NCBI RefSeq assembly: GCF_025562715.2
Contig: NZ_JAPFCC010000001.1
Location: 5,852,001 to 5,916,000, forward strand
Source: Endozoicomonas gorgoniicola
Lineage (GTDB): Bacteria > Pseudomonadota > Gammaproteobacteria > Pseudomonadales > Endozoicomonadaceae
Length of the DNA stretch: 64,000 bases
Direction of reading: 5' to 3'
Positions 16,534-24,749 of this stretch are shown here, piece by piece. Within the stretch, counting starts at the first letter, position 1. Every line of letters begins with the position of its first letter. The position numbers and the translations under genes are program-made. Under the pieces are notes generated by a model, which did no database searches, had not been told where the DNA came from, and saw only the letters and a list, made by a program, of their open reading frames with translations.

Positions 16534-17583
16534 ATGAATAGCATAACAACAGACACTGTCAAACTGACGGAATACAGCCACGGTGCAGGTTGTGGCTGTA
16601 AAATTTCGCCTGAAATTTTAGACAGCATCCTCAAAACCAGCCTGTCGCTGCCCAGTTTTCCGGGGCTGCTGGTTGGCCACTCCAGTAAGGACGATGCAGC
16701 CGTTTTCGATACCGGTAACGGCGACGGAATTATCAGTACCACCGACTTTTTTATGCCTGTTGTCGACGATCCGTTCGATTTTGGACGGGTCGCTGCTACC
16801 AATGCGATCAGTGACGTTTATGCCATGGGTGGAAAGCCCCTGATGGCCATTGCGATTCTTGGCTGGCCCATTAATACCCTGCCTGCTGAAATTGCCGGAA
16901 CGGTGGTCGATGGAGGAAGGCAGACATGTGCTGACGCAGGCATTCCCCTGGCTGGCGGACACAGCATTGATGCACCTGAACCCATTTTTGGCCTGGCAGT
17001 TACCGGACACGTTCCGGTTCAACAGCTCAAGCGCAACAATCAGGCGCGACCGGGTAGTTGTCTGTACCTGACTAAACCCCTGGGTATTGGCATTCTGACC
17101 ACTGCCCAGAAGAAGAAGTTGCTGAATCCTGAACACTCTCATATTGCCCGGGATACCATGTGTACCCTGAACAGGATCGGCGCAGAGTTATCCAGACTGG
17201 ACGGCATCAGTGCCATGACCGATGTCACCGGTTTTGGTCTGCTGGGGCATCTTCTTGAAATCTGTGAAAGCAGCCATGTAAAAGCCATTCTTGAAACTGA
17301 CAAGCTGCCAGTCCTCCCCCATGTTGAACACTATCTGGCACAAGGCTGCATTCCCGGTGGTACCCATAGAAATTTCTCAAGCTATGGGCATAAAGCAAGC
17401 CCGTTGACAGAAAAGCAGAAGCATATTCTCTGCGATCCTCAAACCAGCGGCGGTTTGCTGGTTGCCGTTGATGAAGGTTCTGAGAAGCCGTTTCATAACA
17501 TTGCCAGAGCGTCTGGTCTTGAGTTAACCGCTATTGGAAGGCTGGAGGCATACGACAAAGGGCATCAGATTACGGTTAAATAA
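16534..17583 (+). CDS. selD: Selenophosphate synthetase (selenide, water dikinase)
   Basis: SelD makes selenophosphate from selenide and ATP for selenocysteine and 2-selenouridine synthesis. The 349-residue protein has the glycine-rich N-terminal active site GAGCGCK with the catalytic Cys-Lys pair (Cys here, not selenocysteine). It also has the AIRS-like ATP-binding parts DDAAVF, STTDFFMPVVDDPFDFGR and the DVTGFGLLGH motif, ending with CDPQTSGGLL. A GTG one codon upstream could also start it. Neither selA/selB nor mnmH is adjacent, so its downstream pathway is not shown here. The assignment is firm. Confidence 0.96.
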   Translation: MNSITTDTVKLTEYSHGAGCGCKISPEILDSILKTSLSLPSFPGLLVGHSSKDDAAVFDTGNGDGIISTTDFFMPVVDDPFDFGRVAATNAISDVYAMGGKPLMAIAILGWPINTLPAEIAGTVVDGGRQTCADAGIPLAGGHSIDAPEPIFGLAVTGHVPVQQLKRNNQARPGSCLYLTKPLGIGILTTAQKKKLLNPEHSHIARDTMCTLNRIGAELSRLDGISAMTDVTGFGLLGHLLEICESSHVKAILETDKLPVLPHVEHYLAQGCIPGGTHRNFSSYGHKASPLTEKQKHILCDPQTSGGLLVAVDEGSEKPFHNIARASGLELTAIGRLEAYDKGHQITVK

Positions 17584-17612
17584 AAAGCCCGAACTCAAAT
17601 GAGCCGGGCTAA
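17581..17612 (-). terminator. Rho-independent terminator of the sutA-like gene
   Basis: Read on the minus strand, AGCCCG and CGGGCT form the outer stem with an inner CTCA/TGAG pairing, followed by a run of T. It overlaps the last codon of selD, so it mainly serves the minus-strand gene and may also slow selD transcription. Confidence 0.75.
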
Positions 17613-17618
17613 AAACTA

Positions 17619-17864
17619 TCAGATAGGTCTGTTACCGTACTCGCCAGAGGGCTTCTGGGGTGGATCAGCGGTAACATTCGATGGTACTTCTTCTATCTCG
17701 CCACCCTTGGCCAGAAAGGCTTCAATCTGAGAATTGAGGCTCTCTCTGAGCTTTTTGCGAGACTCTACTGTTCTTTGATCCGCTGGTTCGTCGCGACTTC
17801 CCAAAAATCCTATGTCGACACCATCAAAACCAGCAGCAGCTTTTTTCGGCGTTCTCCGTGCCAT
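17619..17864 (-). CDS. SutA-like RNA polymerase-associated regulator
   Basis: This is a small 81-residue, charged protein. Its C-terminal third (AFLAKGGEIEEVPSNVTADPP and the ending YGNRPI) closely resembles Pseudomonas SutA, which binds RNA polymerase and helps transcription in slow-growing cells. The N-terminus is basic (MARRTPKKAAAG), unlike the acidic N-terminus of the Pseudomonas protein. It is followed by its own terminator. Identification is from memory of the family, by the C-terminal block. Confidence 0.72.
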   Translation of the reverse strand: MARRTPKKAAAGFDGVDIGFLGSRDEPADQRTVESRKKLRESLNSQIEAFLAKGGEIEEVPSNVTADPPQKPSGEYGNRPI

Positions 17865-18166
17865 AGCTAGATCCTCTTGGATACTGGTTCAGGAGCATCT
17901 GCTCCAAACTGATTGTAAATGTATGTTTCCGATTTTTTATAGTTATAGTCCAGCGTCATTAAAACGCTAGTTCGGTTATACCCTCCGGTGTCTTTCGGTT
18001 AAATTAAAGTGAACTTAAGTTTTTATTTAAAATCATCATTACTTATATGTCTGACCTTGTAAAGTTGCAATGTCGATTCTTTGCTCGTCTTTGTCGAATA
18101 CCTGTCAAGCTTCTCCTTTTTCAGTCGATGGCACTGTGTTATCAGGATTCATGGTTATCCGGGTTT
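17865..18166. other. Intergenic region between sutA-like and HExxH genes
   Basis: These 302 bases must contain two divergent promoters. The only structure I see is a short palindrome GGAGCA-TC-TGCTCC shortly upstream of the sutA-like start. A reading frame from 18047 continues into the next gene but lacks coding character before 18167. Confidence 0.4.
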
Positions 18167-18646
18167 ATGAAGCTAAAAGGTAAAGCGGAGCAAAGTTATC
18201 TGGCTCTATGTTTTCTGGTCTTTTCAGCACTGGTGCAAGCCGGTGAGCTGAACCCCTATGGCTGTCAGTTCAAGGATATGGAAGCTTTCTACAAAAAAAA
18301 ACTTGGGATAGAAACAGCACACATTGACTACGAATACGAACGGGTTAAAGACCCAAAGATTCAGGGTTATGCCCAGCAAACCGGCAGGGGAAGGTATCGC
18401 ATAACGCTGGCTAACTGGCTGGAAGACAGTGAACTGAGGGTCACACTCGCCCATGAGCTGGTACACGTCAGACAATTGGAAAGGGGGCAGATAGACAGGG
18501 CGGAGTTTGAAAAGCACTATCTGGATCGAAGCTTCGAAGATGAAGCCTTCCGGCTCAGCCTGCCAATGGCAGCAGAGTTTTTCACTCAGCACAAATGCAT
18601 TAAAGGCGATTCAAACCTCAAATGGCTGCGCAATAGGGAATCTTGA
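18167..18646 (+). CDS. Secreted small HExxH metalloprotease-like protein
   Basis: The protein has about 159 residues. From the ATG at 18167 it starts with a basic segment and a hydrophobic core ending ALVQAGE, a convincing signal peptide, so I prefer this start to the in-frame ATG at 18047. The mature part carries HELVH, the zinc-binding HExxH signature, with a possible third ligand Glu in the following helix (FEDEAF). The family is not one I can name. It is probably a periplasmic or secreted zinc peptidase. Confidence 0.65.
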   Translation: MKLKGKAEQSYLALCFLVFSALVQAGELNPYGCQFKDMEAFYKKKLGIETAHIDYEYERVKDPKIQGYAQQTGRGRYRITLANWLEDSELRVTLAHELVHVRQLERGQIDRAEFEKHYLDRSFEDEAFRLSLPMAAEFFTQHKCIKGDSNLKWLRNRES

Positions 18647-18681
18647 ATGGGCGATTCGTATAAGATTGGGAAATTCTGACT

Positions 18682-20352
18682 TCAGGCGGTTAGGCCAAGC
18701 ATCTCTTCGGCATGAGCCAGTGTGGAGTGGGTGATTTCCACCCCGCCCAGCATTCGGGCTATCTCGTTGATACGGTGGTCACCATTAAGGTTGGTGATAC
18801 GGGTGCTGGAGGAGGATTTGCTGTGCTTCTTGCTGACAAACAGATGTTGATGTCCCTGTGATGCTACCTGTGGCTGGTGGGTAACGCACAATACCTGGCT
18901 TTTTTCGCCCAGTTCTCTCAGCATGGAACCAACGATCTCGGCGGTTCCACCACCAATTCCAACATCGACTTCATCGAATACCATGCTGGGAATACGAGAG
19001 GTCTGCGCAGTAATAACCTGTATTGCGAGACTGATACGGGAAAGCTCGCCGCCGGACGCCACTTTTGCCAGAGGGCGGGGAGGCTGGCCGGGGTTGGTGG
19101 TTACGAGAAACTCAATGTCTTCCTGCCCCAGTGGTGAAAGGGTTTTGGTATCGTGCGGTGTTAGCGAGATGTTGAACAGGCCCCGGGGCATTCCCAGCAG
19201 GCTCATGCGTGCAATAACCTGCTTTTCCAGTTTACGGGCTGCTTTCTGGCGACGTTCAGACAGCTTTTCTGCCTTGGCCTGATACTTGTGTTTGAGTTCG
19301 TCCAGTTTGCTTTGCAGGGAGTCTGCGTGTTCATCGCTGAACTGTATTTTTTCCAGTTCACTGGCAAGTGACAGTTGTTTGCCCAGCAGTTCATCGGGTT
19401 GAACGCGGTGCTTTCTGGCCAGGTCATATATGGCACTGAGTCGCTCATCCACTTCCTGCATACGTTGCGGGTCGGCATCAAAGTGGTCAATAAAATGATT
19501 CAGCTCGCCTACGGCTTCTTCTACCTGAATATGGGCAGATGAAAGCATCTCCATGGTGCTGTTGATGGCTGGGTGGTCAACGGAGAGATCGCCGAGTAGA
19601 TGCATACAGTGAGTGAGTTGCTGAAGCAGGTTGCCTGCATCGCTGTCGGAACAGATATGGTTGATTTGATGGCAGGCTGACAGCGTGGCTTCAGCATGGG
19701 TGAGTTGCTGCAGTTCTTTTTCCAGCCCGGAGAGTTCCCCTTCCTGCAACGATAGCTGTTCAAACTCTTCCAGTTGATAGGTCAGTAGCTGGATGCGTTC
19801 GTGCTGTTCCTGCTGGCTGCTGAGCAGTTCGTCCAGTTCTGTCTGTAAACGATTGTGCTGGTGGGCAATAAAGGCGACGTCTGTTGCCAGTTTGCGGGTA
19901 TTGGCATAATCGTCCAGCAGAAGGCGATGACTGTTCTTTTTAAGCAGGGATTGCGATTCATGCTGACCATGAATATCGACCAGTAACTCACCGATGCCGC
20001 GCAGGTCCGAGAGAGGAGACAGGGTGCCGTTGATATAAGCTCTGGAACGACCTTCCTTCGTTATGACCCGGCGCAGAATGCATTCATTGTCGCTGAGCAG
20101 TTCCTTGTTTTCCAGCCATTTAATGGCATCCGGACAGAGGGTCAGGTCAAAGCAGGCGTGAATTTCAGCCCGGTCAGCGCCTGTACGGACGCATTCCGGG
20201 TCGGCGCGGTCGCCGGTGGCCAGTCCCAGGGCGTCGAGCATAATGGATTTACCCGCACCGGTTTCGCCGGTAATAACGGTCATGCCGGATTCAATATCCA
20301 GGTCAAGTTGGTCAACGATGGCGAAATTGCTGATAGACAGTTGAGTCAGCAT
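18682..20352 (-). CDS. recN: DNA repair protein RecN
   Basis: RecN is an SMC-like ATPase that acts early in double-strand break repair. The 556-residue protein has Walker A GETGAGKS at residues about 29-36. Long helical coiled-coil arms follow (about 150-360), then the ABC signature SGGELSRISLA, Walker B with VFDEVDVGIGG, and a C-terminal CVTHQPQVASQGH. A LexA box lies 30 bases upstream of the start, consistent with SOS induction. It is divergent from grpE. Confidence 0.97.
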   Translation of the reverse strand: MLTQLSISNFAIVDQLDLDIESGMTVITGETGAGKSIMLDALGLATGDRADPECVRTGADRAEIHACFDLTLCPDAIKWLENKELLSDNECILRRVITKEGRSRAYINGTLSPLSDLRGIGELLVDIHGQHESQSLLKKNSHRLLLDDYANTRKLATDVAFIAHQHNRLQTELDELLSSQQEQHERIQLLTYQLEEFEQLSLQEGELSGLEKELQQLTHAEATLSACHQINHICSDSDAGNLLQQLTHCMHLLGDLSVDHPAINSTMEMLSSAHIQVEEAVGELNHFIDHFDADPQRMQEVDERLSAIYDLARKHRVQPDELLGKQLSLASELEKIQFSDEHADSLQSKLDELKHKYQAKAEKLSERRQKAARKLEKQVIARMSLLGMPRGLFNISLTPHDTKTLSPLGQEDIEFLVTTNPGQPPRPLAKVASGGELSRISLAIQVITAQTSRIPSMVFDEVDVGIGGGTAEIVGSMLRELGEKSQVLCVTHQPQVASQGHQHLFVSKKHSKSSSSTRITNLNGDHRINEIARMLGGVEITHSTLAHAEEMLGLTA

Positions 20353-20381
20353 AACGGCTTCCGGAGGCTGCTTTAGTATAA

Positions 20382-20397
20382 CTGTTTATATATACAG
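20382..20397 (-). promoter_or_regulatory. LexA (SOS) box upstream of recN
   Basis: CTGTTTATATATACAG matches the gammaproteobacterial LexA consensus CTG-N10-CAG with an alternating TA core. It lies 30 bases before the recN start codon, where it would overlap the promoter. Confidence 0.92.
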
Positions 20398-20506
20398 TAA
20401 CCTGAAGTCGTTGCGGCGTAAAGGCTTGGGACAAAAAGATTTTCAGGGATAAAGGTTCAGAACAGGACGGCATCGTAATCCATTGGCAAAAAACTTCCTG
20501 CCTCCT

Positions 20507-20534
20507 CTTGAAACTCCCAAAGCCAGCCCCATAT
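20507..20534 (+). promoter_or_regulatory. Sigma-32 heat-shock promoter of grpE
   Basis: CTTGAAA (20507-20513) and CCCCATAT (20527-20534) are separated by 13 bases, an exact match to the RpoH consensus. It lies 43 bases upstream of the grpE ATG. Confidence 0.93.
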
Positions 20535-20576
20535 AACCCATCAGTAAAAGATTTGACTCCCAACCGGAGATTCGGA

Positions 20577-21176
20577 ATGACAGTTGAAAACGGTAAGCCT
20601 GAAGAACAGGTATCTGAAGAAGCAGTAGCAGCTGAGCATGAAACAGTAGAAGAGTTCGTGCTTAACGAAGAAGGTGGTGTGCCTCTTGGTGATGAAGCAG
20701 AACAGGCTGCGGACAGCAAGCTGCAACAGCAGGTTGAAACCCTGACCGAACAACTGGCACAGGCTAAAGACCAGACCCTGCGCGCCCACGCTGAAATGCA
20801 GAATATCAAACGCCGCTCTCAGCAGGATGTTGAAAAAGCCCACAAGTTTGCCCTGGAGAAGTTTGTCGACTCCCTGATCCCGGTGGTAGACAGCCTGGAG
20901 AAAGGCATTGAAAGTGCCGAACAGGCGGAAGGCAGTCATGAAGGTATCATTGAAGGTATGAACCTGACCCTGAAGCAGTTCCTGTCTTCCCTGGAAAAGT
21001 CAGGTGTAAAACAGGTCGATCCGGCTGGTCAGCCATTTGACCCGAATTTCCATCAGGCCATGTCCATGGTGCCTAATCCGGATATGGAACCAAACACTGT
21101 CATGGATGTTTTCCAGAAAGGCTACACCTTGAATGACCGCCTGGTTCGTCCGGCGATGGTGGTTGTTTCCAAGTAG
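20577..21176 (+). CDS. grpE: Nucleotide exchange factor GrpE
   Basis: GrpE releases ADP from DnaK in the Hsp70 cycle. The 199-residue protein has an acidic N-terminal tail, a long coiled coil (about residues 50-105: LQQQVETLTEQLAQAKDQ onwards), then the beta domain with PVVDSLEKG and VDPAGQPFDPNFHQAM, ending in NDRLVRPAMVVVSK. The frame is open upstream to 20508, but that region is the heat-shock promoter. The ATG at 20577 follows GGAGA at 20566-20570. Confidence 0.97.
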   Translation: MTVENGKPEEQVSEEAVAAEHETVEEFVLNEEGGVPLGDEAEQAADSKLQQQVETLTEQLAQAKDQTLRAHAEMQNIKRRSQQDVEKAHKFALEKFVDSLIPVVDSLEKGIESAEQAEGSHEGIIEGMNLTLKQFLSSLEKSGVKQVDPAGQPFDPNFHQAMSMVPNPDMEPNTVMDVFQKGYTLNDRLVRPAMVVVSK

Positions 21177-21226
21177 CAGTTATTTAGAGCAGCTATTAAA
21201 AATTGAAAAAAAGTCTGTATCGGACA

Positions 21227-21254
21227 CTTGAAAAAAAATTGGGCGATCCCATAT
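21227..21254 (+). promoter_or_regulatory. Sigma-32 heat-shock promoter of dnaK
   Basis: CTTGAAA (21227-21233) and TCCCATAT (21247-21254) are 13 bases apart, differing from the RpoH consensus at one base. The leader to the dnaK start is about 150 bases. dnaK can therefore be transcribed apart from grpE. Confidence 0.88.
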
Positions 21255-21410
21255 AGCAAAGCGAAGGCCATCGACCTCCGGATCATCAAAACGCTTTACC
21301 GGCTTCTGATCGGGTAAAGCACACAGGATGACAACGGCAGATGGCAAACCGGATTTAAACAGTTTTCAAAAATTTAACGCTCTGATTTCAGAGTACTGGA
21401 GATAACCATC

Positions 21411-23339
21411 ATGGGTAAAATTATCGGTATTGACCTGGGTACAACAAACTCCTGTGTATCCATTCTGGACGGCGAAAAAGCCAAGGTTCTGGAAAACGCT
21501 GAAGGTGGTCGCACTACTCCTTCCATCATCGCTTTTGCGGATGAAGGTGAAATTCTGGTAGGTCAGCCAGCCAAGCGTCAGGCCGTTACCAACCCTGATA
21601 ACACCCTGTTTGCCATCAAGCGTCTGATCGGCCGTCGTTATAAAGATAACGTGGTTCAGAAAGACATCGAGATGGTGCCTTACAAAATCGTTGAAGCCGA
21701 CAACGGCGATGCGTGGGTAGAAATTAAGGGCGACAAGAAAGCACCGCCTCAGATTTCTGCTGAAATCCTGAAAAAAATGAAGAAGACCGCTGAAGACTAC
21801 CTGGGTGAGTCTGTATCTGAAGCAGTCATCACTGTGCCAGCGTACTTCAACGATTCTCAGCGTCAGGCCACCAAAGATGCTGGCCGCATCGCGGGTCTGG
21901 ACGTTAAGCGAATCATCAACGAGCCAACCGCTGCGGCACTGGCTTACGGTATGGATAAGCGTAAAGGCGACCAGACCATCGCGGTTTATGACCTGGGTGG
22001 CGGTACTTTCGACGTATCCATCATTGAAATTGCCGACGTAGACGGCGAACACCAGTTTGAAGTACTGGCGACCAACGGTGACACGTTCCTGGGTGGTGAA
22101 GACTTCGACCTGCGTCTGATCGACTATCTGGCAGAAGAGTTCAAGAAAGACCAGGGTATCGACCTGAAAGGCGACCCTCTGGCGATGCAGCGTCTGAAAG
22201 AAGCGGCTGAAAAAGCGAAGATCGAATTGTCTTCCGCACAGCAGACCGACGTAAACCTGCCATACATCACGGCTGACGCAACCGGTCCTAAGCACCTGAA
22301 CGTTAAAGTAACCCGTTCCAAGCTGGAATCTCTGGTAGAAGATCTGGTTCAGCGCTCTCTGGAGCCATGCCGCATTGCAATGAAAGACTCCGATCTGGAT
22401 CTGTCCGAGATCGACGAAGTCATTCTGGTAGGCGGTCAGACCCGTATGCCAATGGTTCAGGAAAAAGTTGCAGAGTTCTTCGGCAAAGAGCCTCGTAAAG
22501 ACGTTAACCCGGATGAAGCCGTTGCTATGGGTGCTTCCATTCAGGGTGCGGTTCTGGCGGGTGACGTAAAAGACGTTCTGCTGCTGGATGTGACTCCGCT
22601 GACTCTGGGTATCGAAACCATGGGCGGTGTTATGACCTCCCTGATCGACAAGAACACCACCATCCCGACCAAAAAGTCCCAGGTATTCTCTACAGCTGAC
22701 GACAACCAGACTGCGGTAACCATTCACGTATGTCAGGGTGAGCGCAAGCAGGCGTCTGCGAACAAGTCTCTGGGCCGTTTCGACCTGTCCGACATTCCAC
22801 CGGCTCCACGTGGTATGCCACAGATCGAAGTAAGCTTCGACCTGGACGCTAACGGTATCCTGAACGTGTCCGCTAAAGACAAAGCGACTGGTAAAGAGCA
22901 GTCCATCGTGATCAAGGCATCTTCCGGTCTGTCCGATGACGAAATCGATCAAATGGTACAGGACGCTGAAGCCAACGCTGCAGAAGACAAGAAGTTCGAG
23001 GAACTGGCTGCTGCACGCAACACTGGCGATGGCCTGGTACACGCAACTCGCAAGACTCTGGAAGAAGCTGGCGACAAGGCCACTGAAGAAGAGAAGACTG
23101 CGATCAACGCGGCTCTGGCCGAGCTGGAAGAAGCTCTGAAAGGCGACGACAAAGACGCTATCGAAGAGAAGTCCAAGGCTCTGTCTGAAGCCTCTTCCGG
23201 CCTGGTTCAGAAGATGTACGCTGAAGCTCAGCAGCAACAGCCGGGTGCTGAAGGTGCTGCTAAGCAGGAAGCTAAATCTGATTCTGCGGACGACGCTGTT
23301 GACGCCGAGTTTGAAGAAGTGAAAGAAGACAAGAAGTAA
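21411..23339 (+). CDS. dnaK: Molecular chaperone DnaK (Hsp70)
   Basis: This 642-residue Hsp70 is complete. The actin-like ATPase domain (1-385) begins GIDLGTTNSCV and contains VYDLGGGTFDVSI and VGGQTRMPMVQ. The linker VLLLDVTPLTLGIETMGG leads into the substrate-binding domain (about 390-505) and the helical lid, with a Q/A-rich tail ending EFEEVKEDKK. It folds proteins together with GrpE and DnaJ, which flank it. Codon use is strongly biased, as expected for a highly expressed gene; the long open frame opposite it is a by-product of this bias. Confidence 0.99.
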   Translation: MGKIIGIDLGTTNSCVSILDGEKAKVLENAEGGRTTPSIIAFADEGEILVGQPAKRQAVTNPDNTLFAIKRLIGRRYKDNVVQKDIEMVPYKIVEADNGDAWVEIKGDKKAPPQISAEILKKMKKTAEDYLGESVSEAVITVPAYFNDSQRQATKDAGRIAGLDVKRIINEPTAAALAYGMDKRKGDQTIAVYDLGGGTFDVSIIEIADVDGEHQFEVLATNGDTFLGGEDFDLRLIDYLAEEFKKDQGIDLKGDPLAMQRLKEAAEKAKIELSSAQQTDVNLPYITADATGPKHLNVKVTRSKLESLVEDLVQRSLEPCRIAMKDSDLDLSEIDEVILVGGQTRMPMVQEKVAEFFGKEPRKDVNPDEAVAMGASIQGAVLAGDVKDVLLLDVTPLTLGIETMGGVMTSLIDKNTTIPTKKSQVFSTADDNQTAVTIHVCQGERKQASANKSLGRFDLSDIPPAPRGMPQIEVSFDLDANGILNVSAKDKATGKEQSIVIKASSGLSDDEIDQMVQDAEANAAEDKKFEELAAARNTGDGLVHATRKTLEEAGDKATEEEKTAINAALAELEEALKGDDKDAIEEKSKALSEASSGLVQKMYAEAQQQQPGAEGAAKQEAKSDSADDAVDAEFEEVKEDKK

Positions 23340-23380
23340 GCACGGCATTCCGCGCTGCGGTATGAAGTGAGTTAAACGAC

Positions 23381-23402
23381 AGCGCGGGATTATTCCCGCG
23401 CT
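23381..23402 (+). terminator. Strong GC hairpin between dnaK and dnaJ
   Basis: AGCGCGGGA and TCCCGCGCT form a perfect 9-base stem with a TTAT loop. No T-run follows. It probably stabilises the dnaK transcript or partly terminates it, setting the dnaK to dnaJ ratio. Confidence 0.55.
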
Positions 23403-23512
23403 GTTGCATTTAACAAAACGATTAAATGATCGGGAGTGTTCCCGGTGTGAAAACGGTTAAGAATATTTAAGAGCCTGCGGGTACAAGTACCGCAGCTCTC
23501 AGGGTTTTACTG

Positions 23513-24655
23513 ATGGCAAAACGTGATTATTACGAAGTTCTCGGCGTGGCAGAGGGTGCTTCGGACAAGGAAATCAAGAAGGCCTACCGCCGGATGGCCA
23601 TGAAGTATCACCCTGATCGTAATCCTGATGACAAGAATGCTGAAGAGCATTTCAAGGAAGTCAACGAAGCGTTTGAGATTCTGTCTGACGACCAGAAACG
23701 GGCTGCTTATGACCAGTATGGTCATGCTGGGGTTGACCCTAACATGGGTGGCGGACAAGGCGGCTTTGGCGGCGGTGCCGGTGGCTTTGGTGATATCTTT
23801 GGCGATGTGTTTGGCGACATCTTCGGTGCAGGTGGTGGTCATTCCCGCAGCAGTGTCCAGCGTGGTGCCGACCTGCGTTATCAGCTGGATCTGAGCCTTG
23901 AAGAAGCGGTTAAAGGGACGACCAAGAAGATTCGTATCCCAACCCTGAACGAGTGTGGCAGCTGTAATGGTACGGGTGCCAAAAAAGGCACTTCAGCAAC
24001 GTCCTGTAACACCTGTGGTGGTATGGGGCAGGTGCGTATGCAGCAGGGCTTCTTTGCGGTTCAGCAGACTTGTCCGGACTGCCGTGGTTCCGGCAAGATG
24101 ATTAAAGACCCTTGTCGTGAATGTCACGGTGAAGGTCGTGTGCAGGAATACAAGACGCTGTCTGTTAAGGTGCCTGCGGGTGTTGATACTGGCGACCGTA
24201 TTCGTTTATCTGGTGAAGGCGAAGCGGGTGCTAACGGTGGTCCTTCCGGCGACCTGTATGTGCAGGTGAGCGTTGCGGATCACCCGATCTTTCAGCGTGA
24301 TGGCAAAAATCTGTATTGCGAAGTGCCGATTACCTTTGTCGATGCTGCGCTGGGTGGTGAGCTGGAAGTGCCAACCCTCGATGGTCGGGTTAAGCTGAAG
24401 ATTCCAAAGGAAACTCAGACCGGCAAGCTGTTCCGCCTGCGTGACAAAGGTGTAACGCCGGTTCGTGGTGGCAGTCGTGGCGACCTGATGTGTCGTGTAG
24501 TTGTTGAGACGCCGGTGAAGCTGACAGAGCGCCAGAGAGAGTTGATGCAGGAATTGAAAGATACCTTTGCAGCTGAAGGTGAAGAACGCCAGTCTCCAAA
24601 GAAAACCTCTTTTTTTGAAGGGGTGAAGAAATTCTTTGACGATATGGCTTCCTGA
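23513..24655 (+). CDS. dnaJ: Chaperone protein DnaJ (Hsp40)
   Basis: This 380-residue type I J-protein delivers substrates to DnaK and stimulates its ATPase. The J-domain (1-70) has HPD at about residues 33-35. A glycine-rich linker with repeated GGFGG follows, then the zinc domain with four CxxCxGxG modules (CGSCNGTG, CNTCGGMG, CPDCRGSG, CRECHGEG), then the C-terminal substrate-binding domains. It lies 173 bases after dnaK and is followed by a terminator. Confidence 0.99.
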   Translation: MAKRDYYEVLGVAEGASDKEIKKAYRRMAMKYHPDRNPDDKNAEEHFKEVNEAFEILSDDQKRAAYDQYGHAGVDPNMGGGQGGFGGGAGGFGDIFGDVFGDIFGAGGGHSRSSVQRGADLRYQLDLSLEEAVKGTTKKIRIPTLNECGSCNGTGAKKGTSATSCNTCGGMGQVRMQQGFFAVQQTCPDCRGSGKMIKDPCRECHGEGRVQEYKTLSVKVPAGVDTGDRIRLSGEGEAGANGGPSGDLYVQVSVADHPIFQRDGKNLYCEVPITFVDAALGGELEVPTLDGRVKLKIPKETQTGKLFRLRDKGVTPVRGGSRGDLMCRVVVETPVKLTERQRELMQELKDTFAAEGEERQSPKKTSFFEGVKKFFDDMAS

Positions 24656-24671
24656 TTTGGCGATTCAGACA

Positions 24672-24704
24672 CAAAAAAAGCGGCTTTTATAGCCGCTTTT
24701 TTTG
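24672..24704 (+). terminator. Rho-independent terminator after dnaJ
   Basis: AAAAAAAGCGGCT and AGCCGCTTTTTTT form a stem with a short loop, flanked by A and T runs, so it may act in both directions for dnaJ and the convergent secreted-protein gene. Confidence 0.93.
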
Positions 24705-24749
24705 TCTTTGGTTTTATGTGAAAAATGTCTTTTATCGTTTATTTTAAGT

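Noticed and set aside
16534..17583. SelD as a selenoprotein
   Set aside because: The active-site position is Cys and there is no in-frame TGA at that point.
20508..20576. Upstream start for GrpE at 20508
   Set aside because: The stretch contains the sigma-32 promoter, so it cannot be in the mRNA from that promoter as a coding start; the ATG at 20577 has a proper ribosome site.
21366..23348. A 660-codon open frame on the minus strand opposite dnaK
   Set aside because: It mirrors the strongly biased codon use of dnaK, its translation is rich in Phe, Val, Gln and Arg without any domain, and dnaK is certain.
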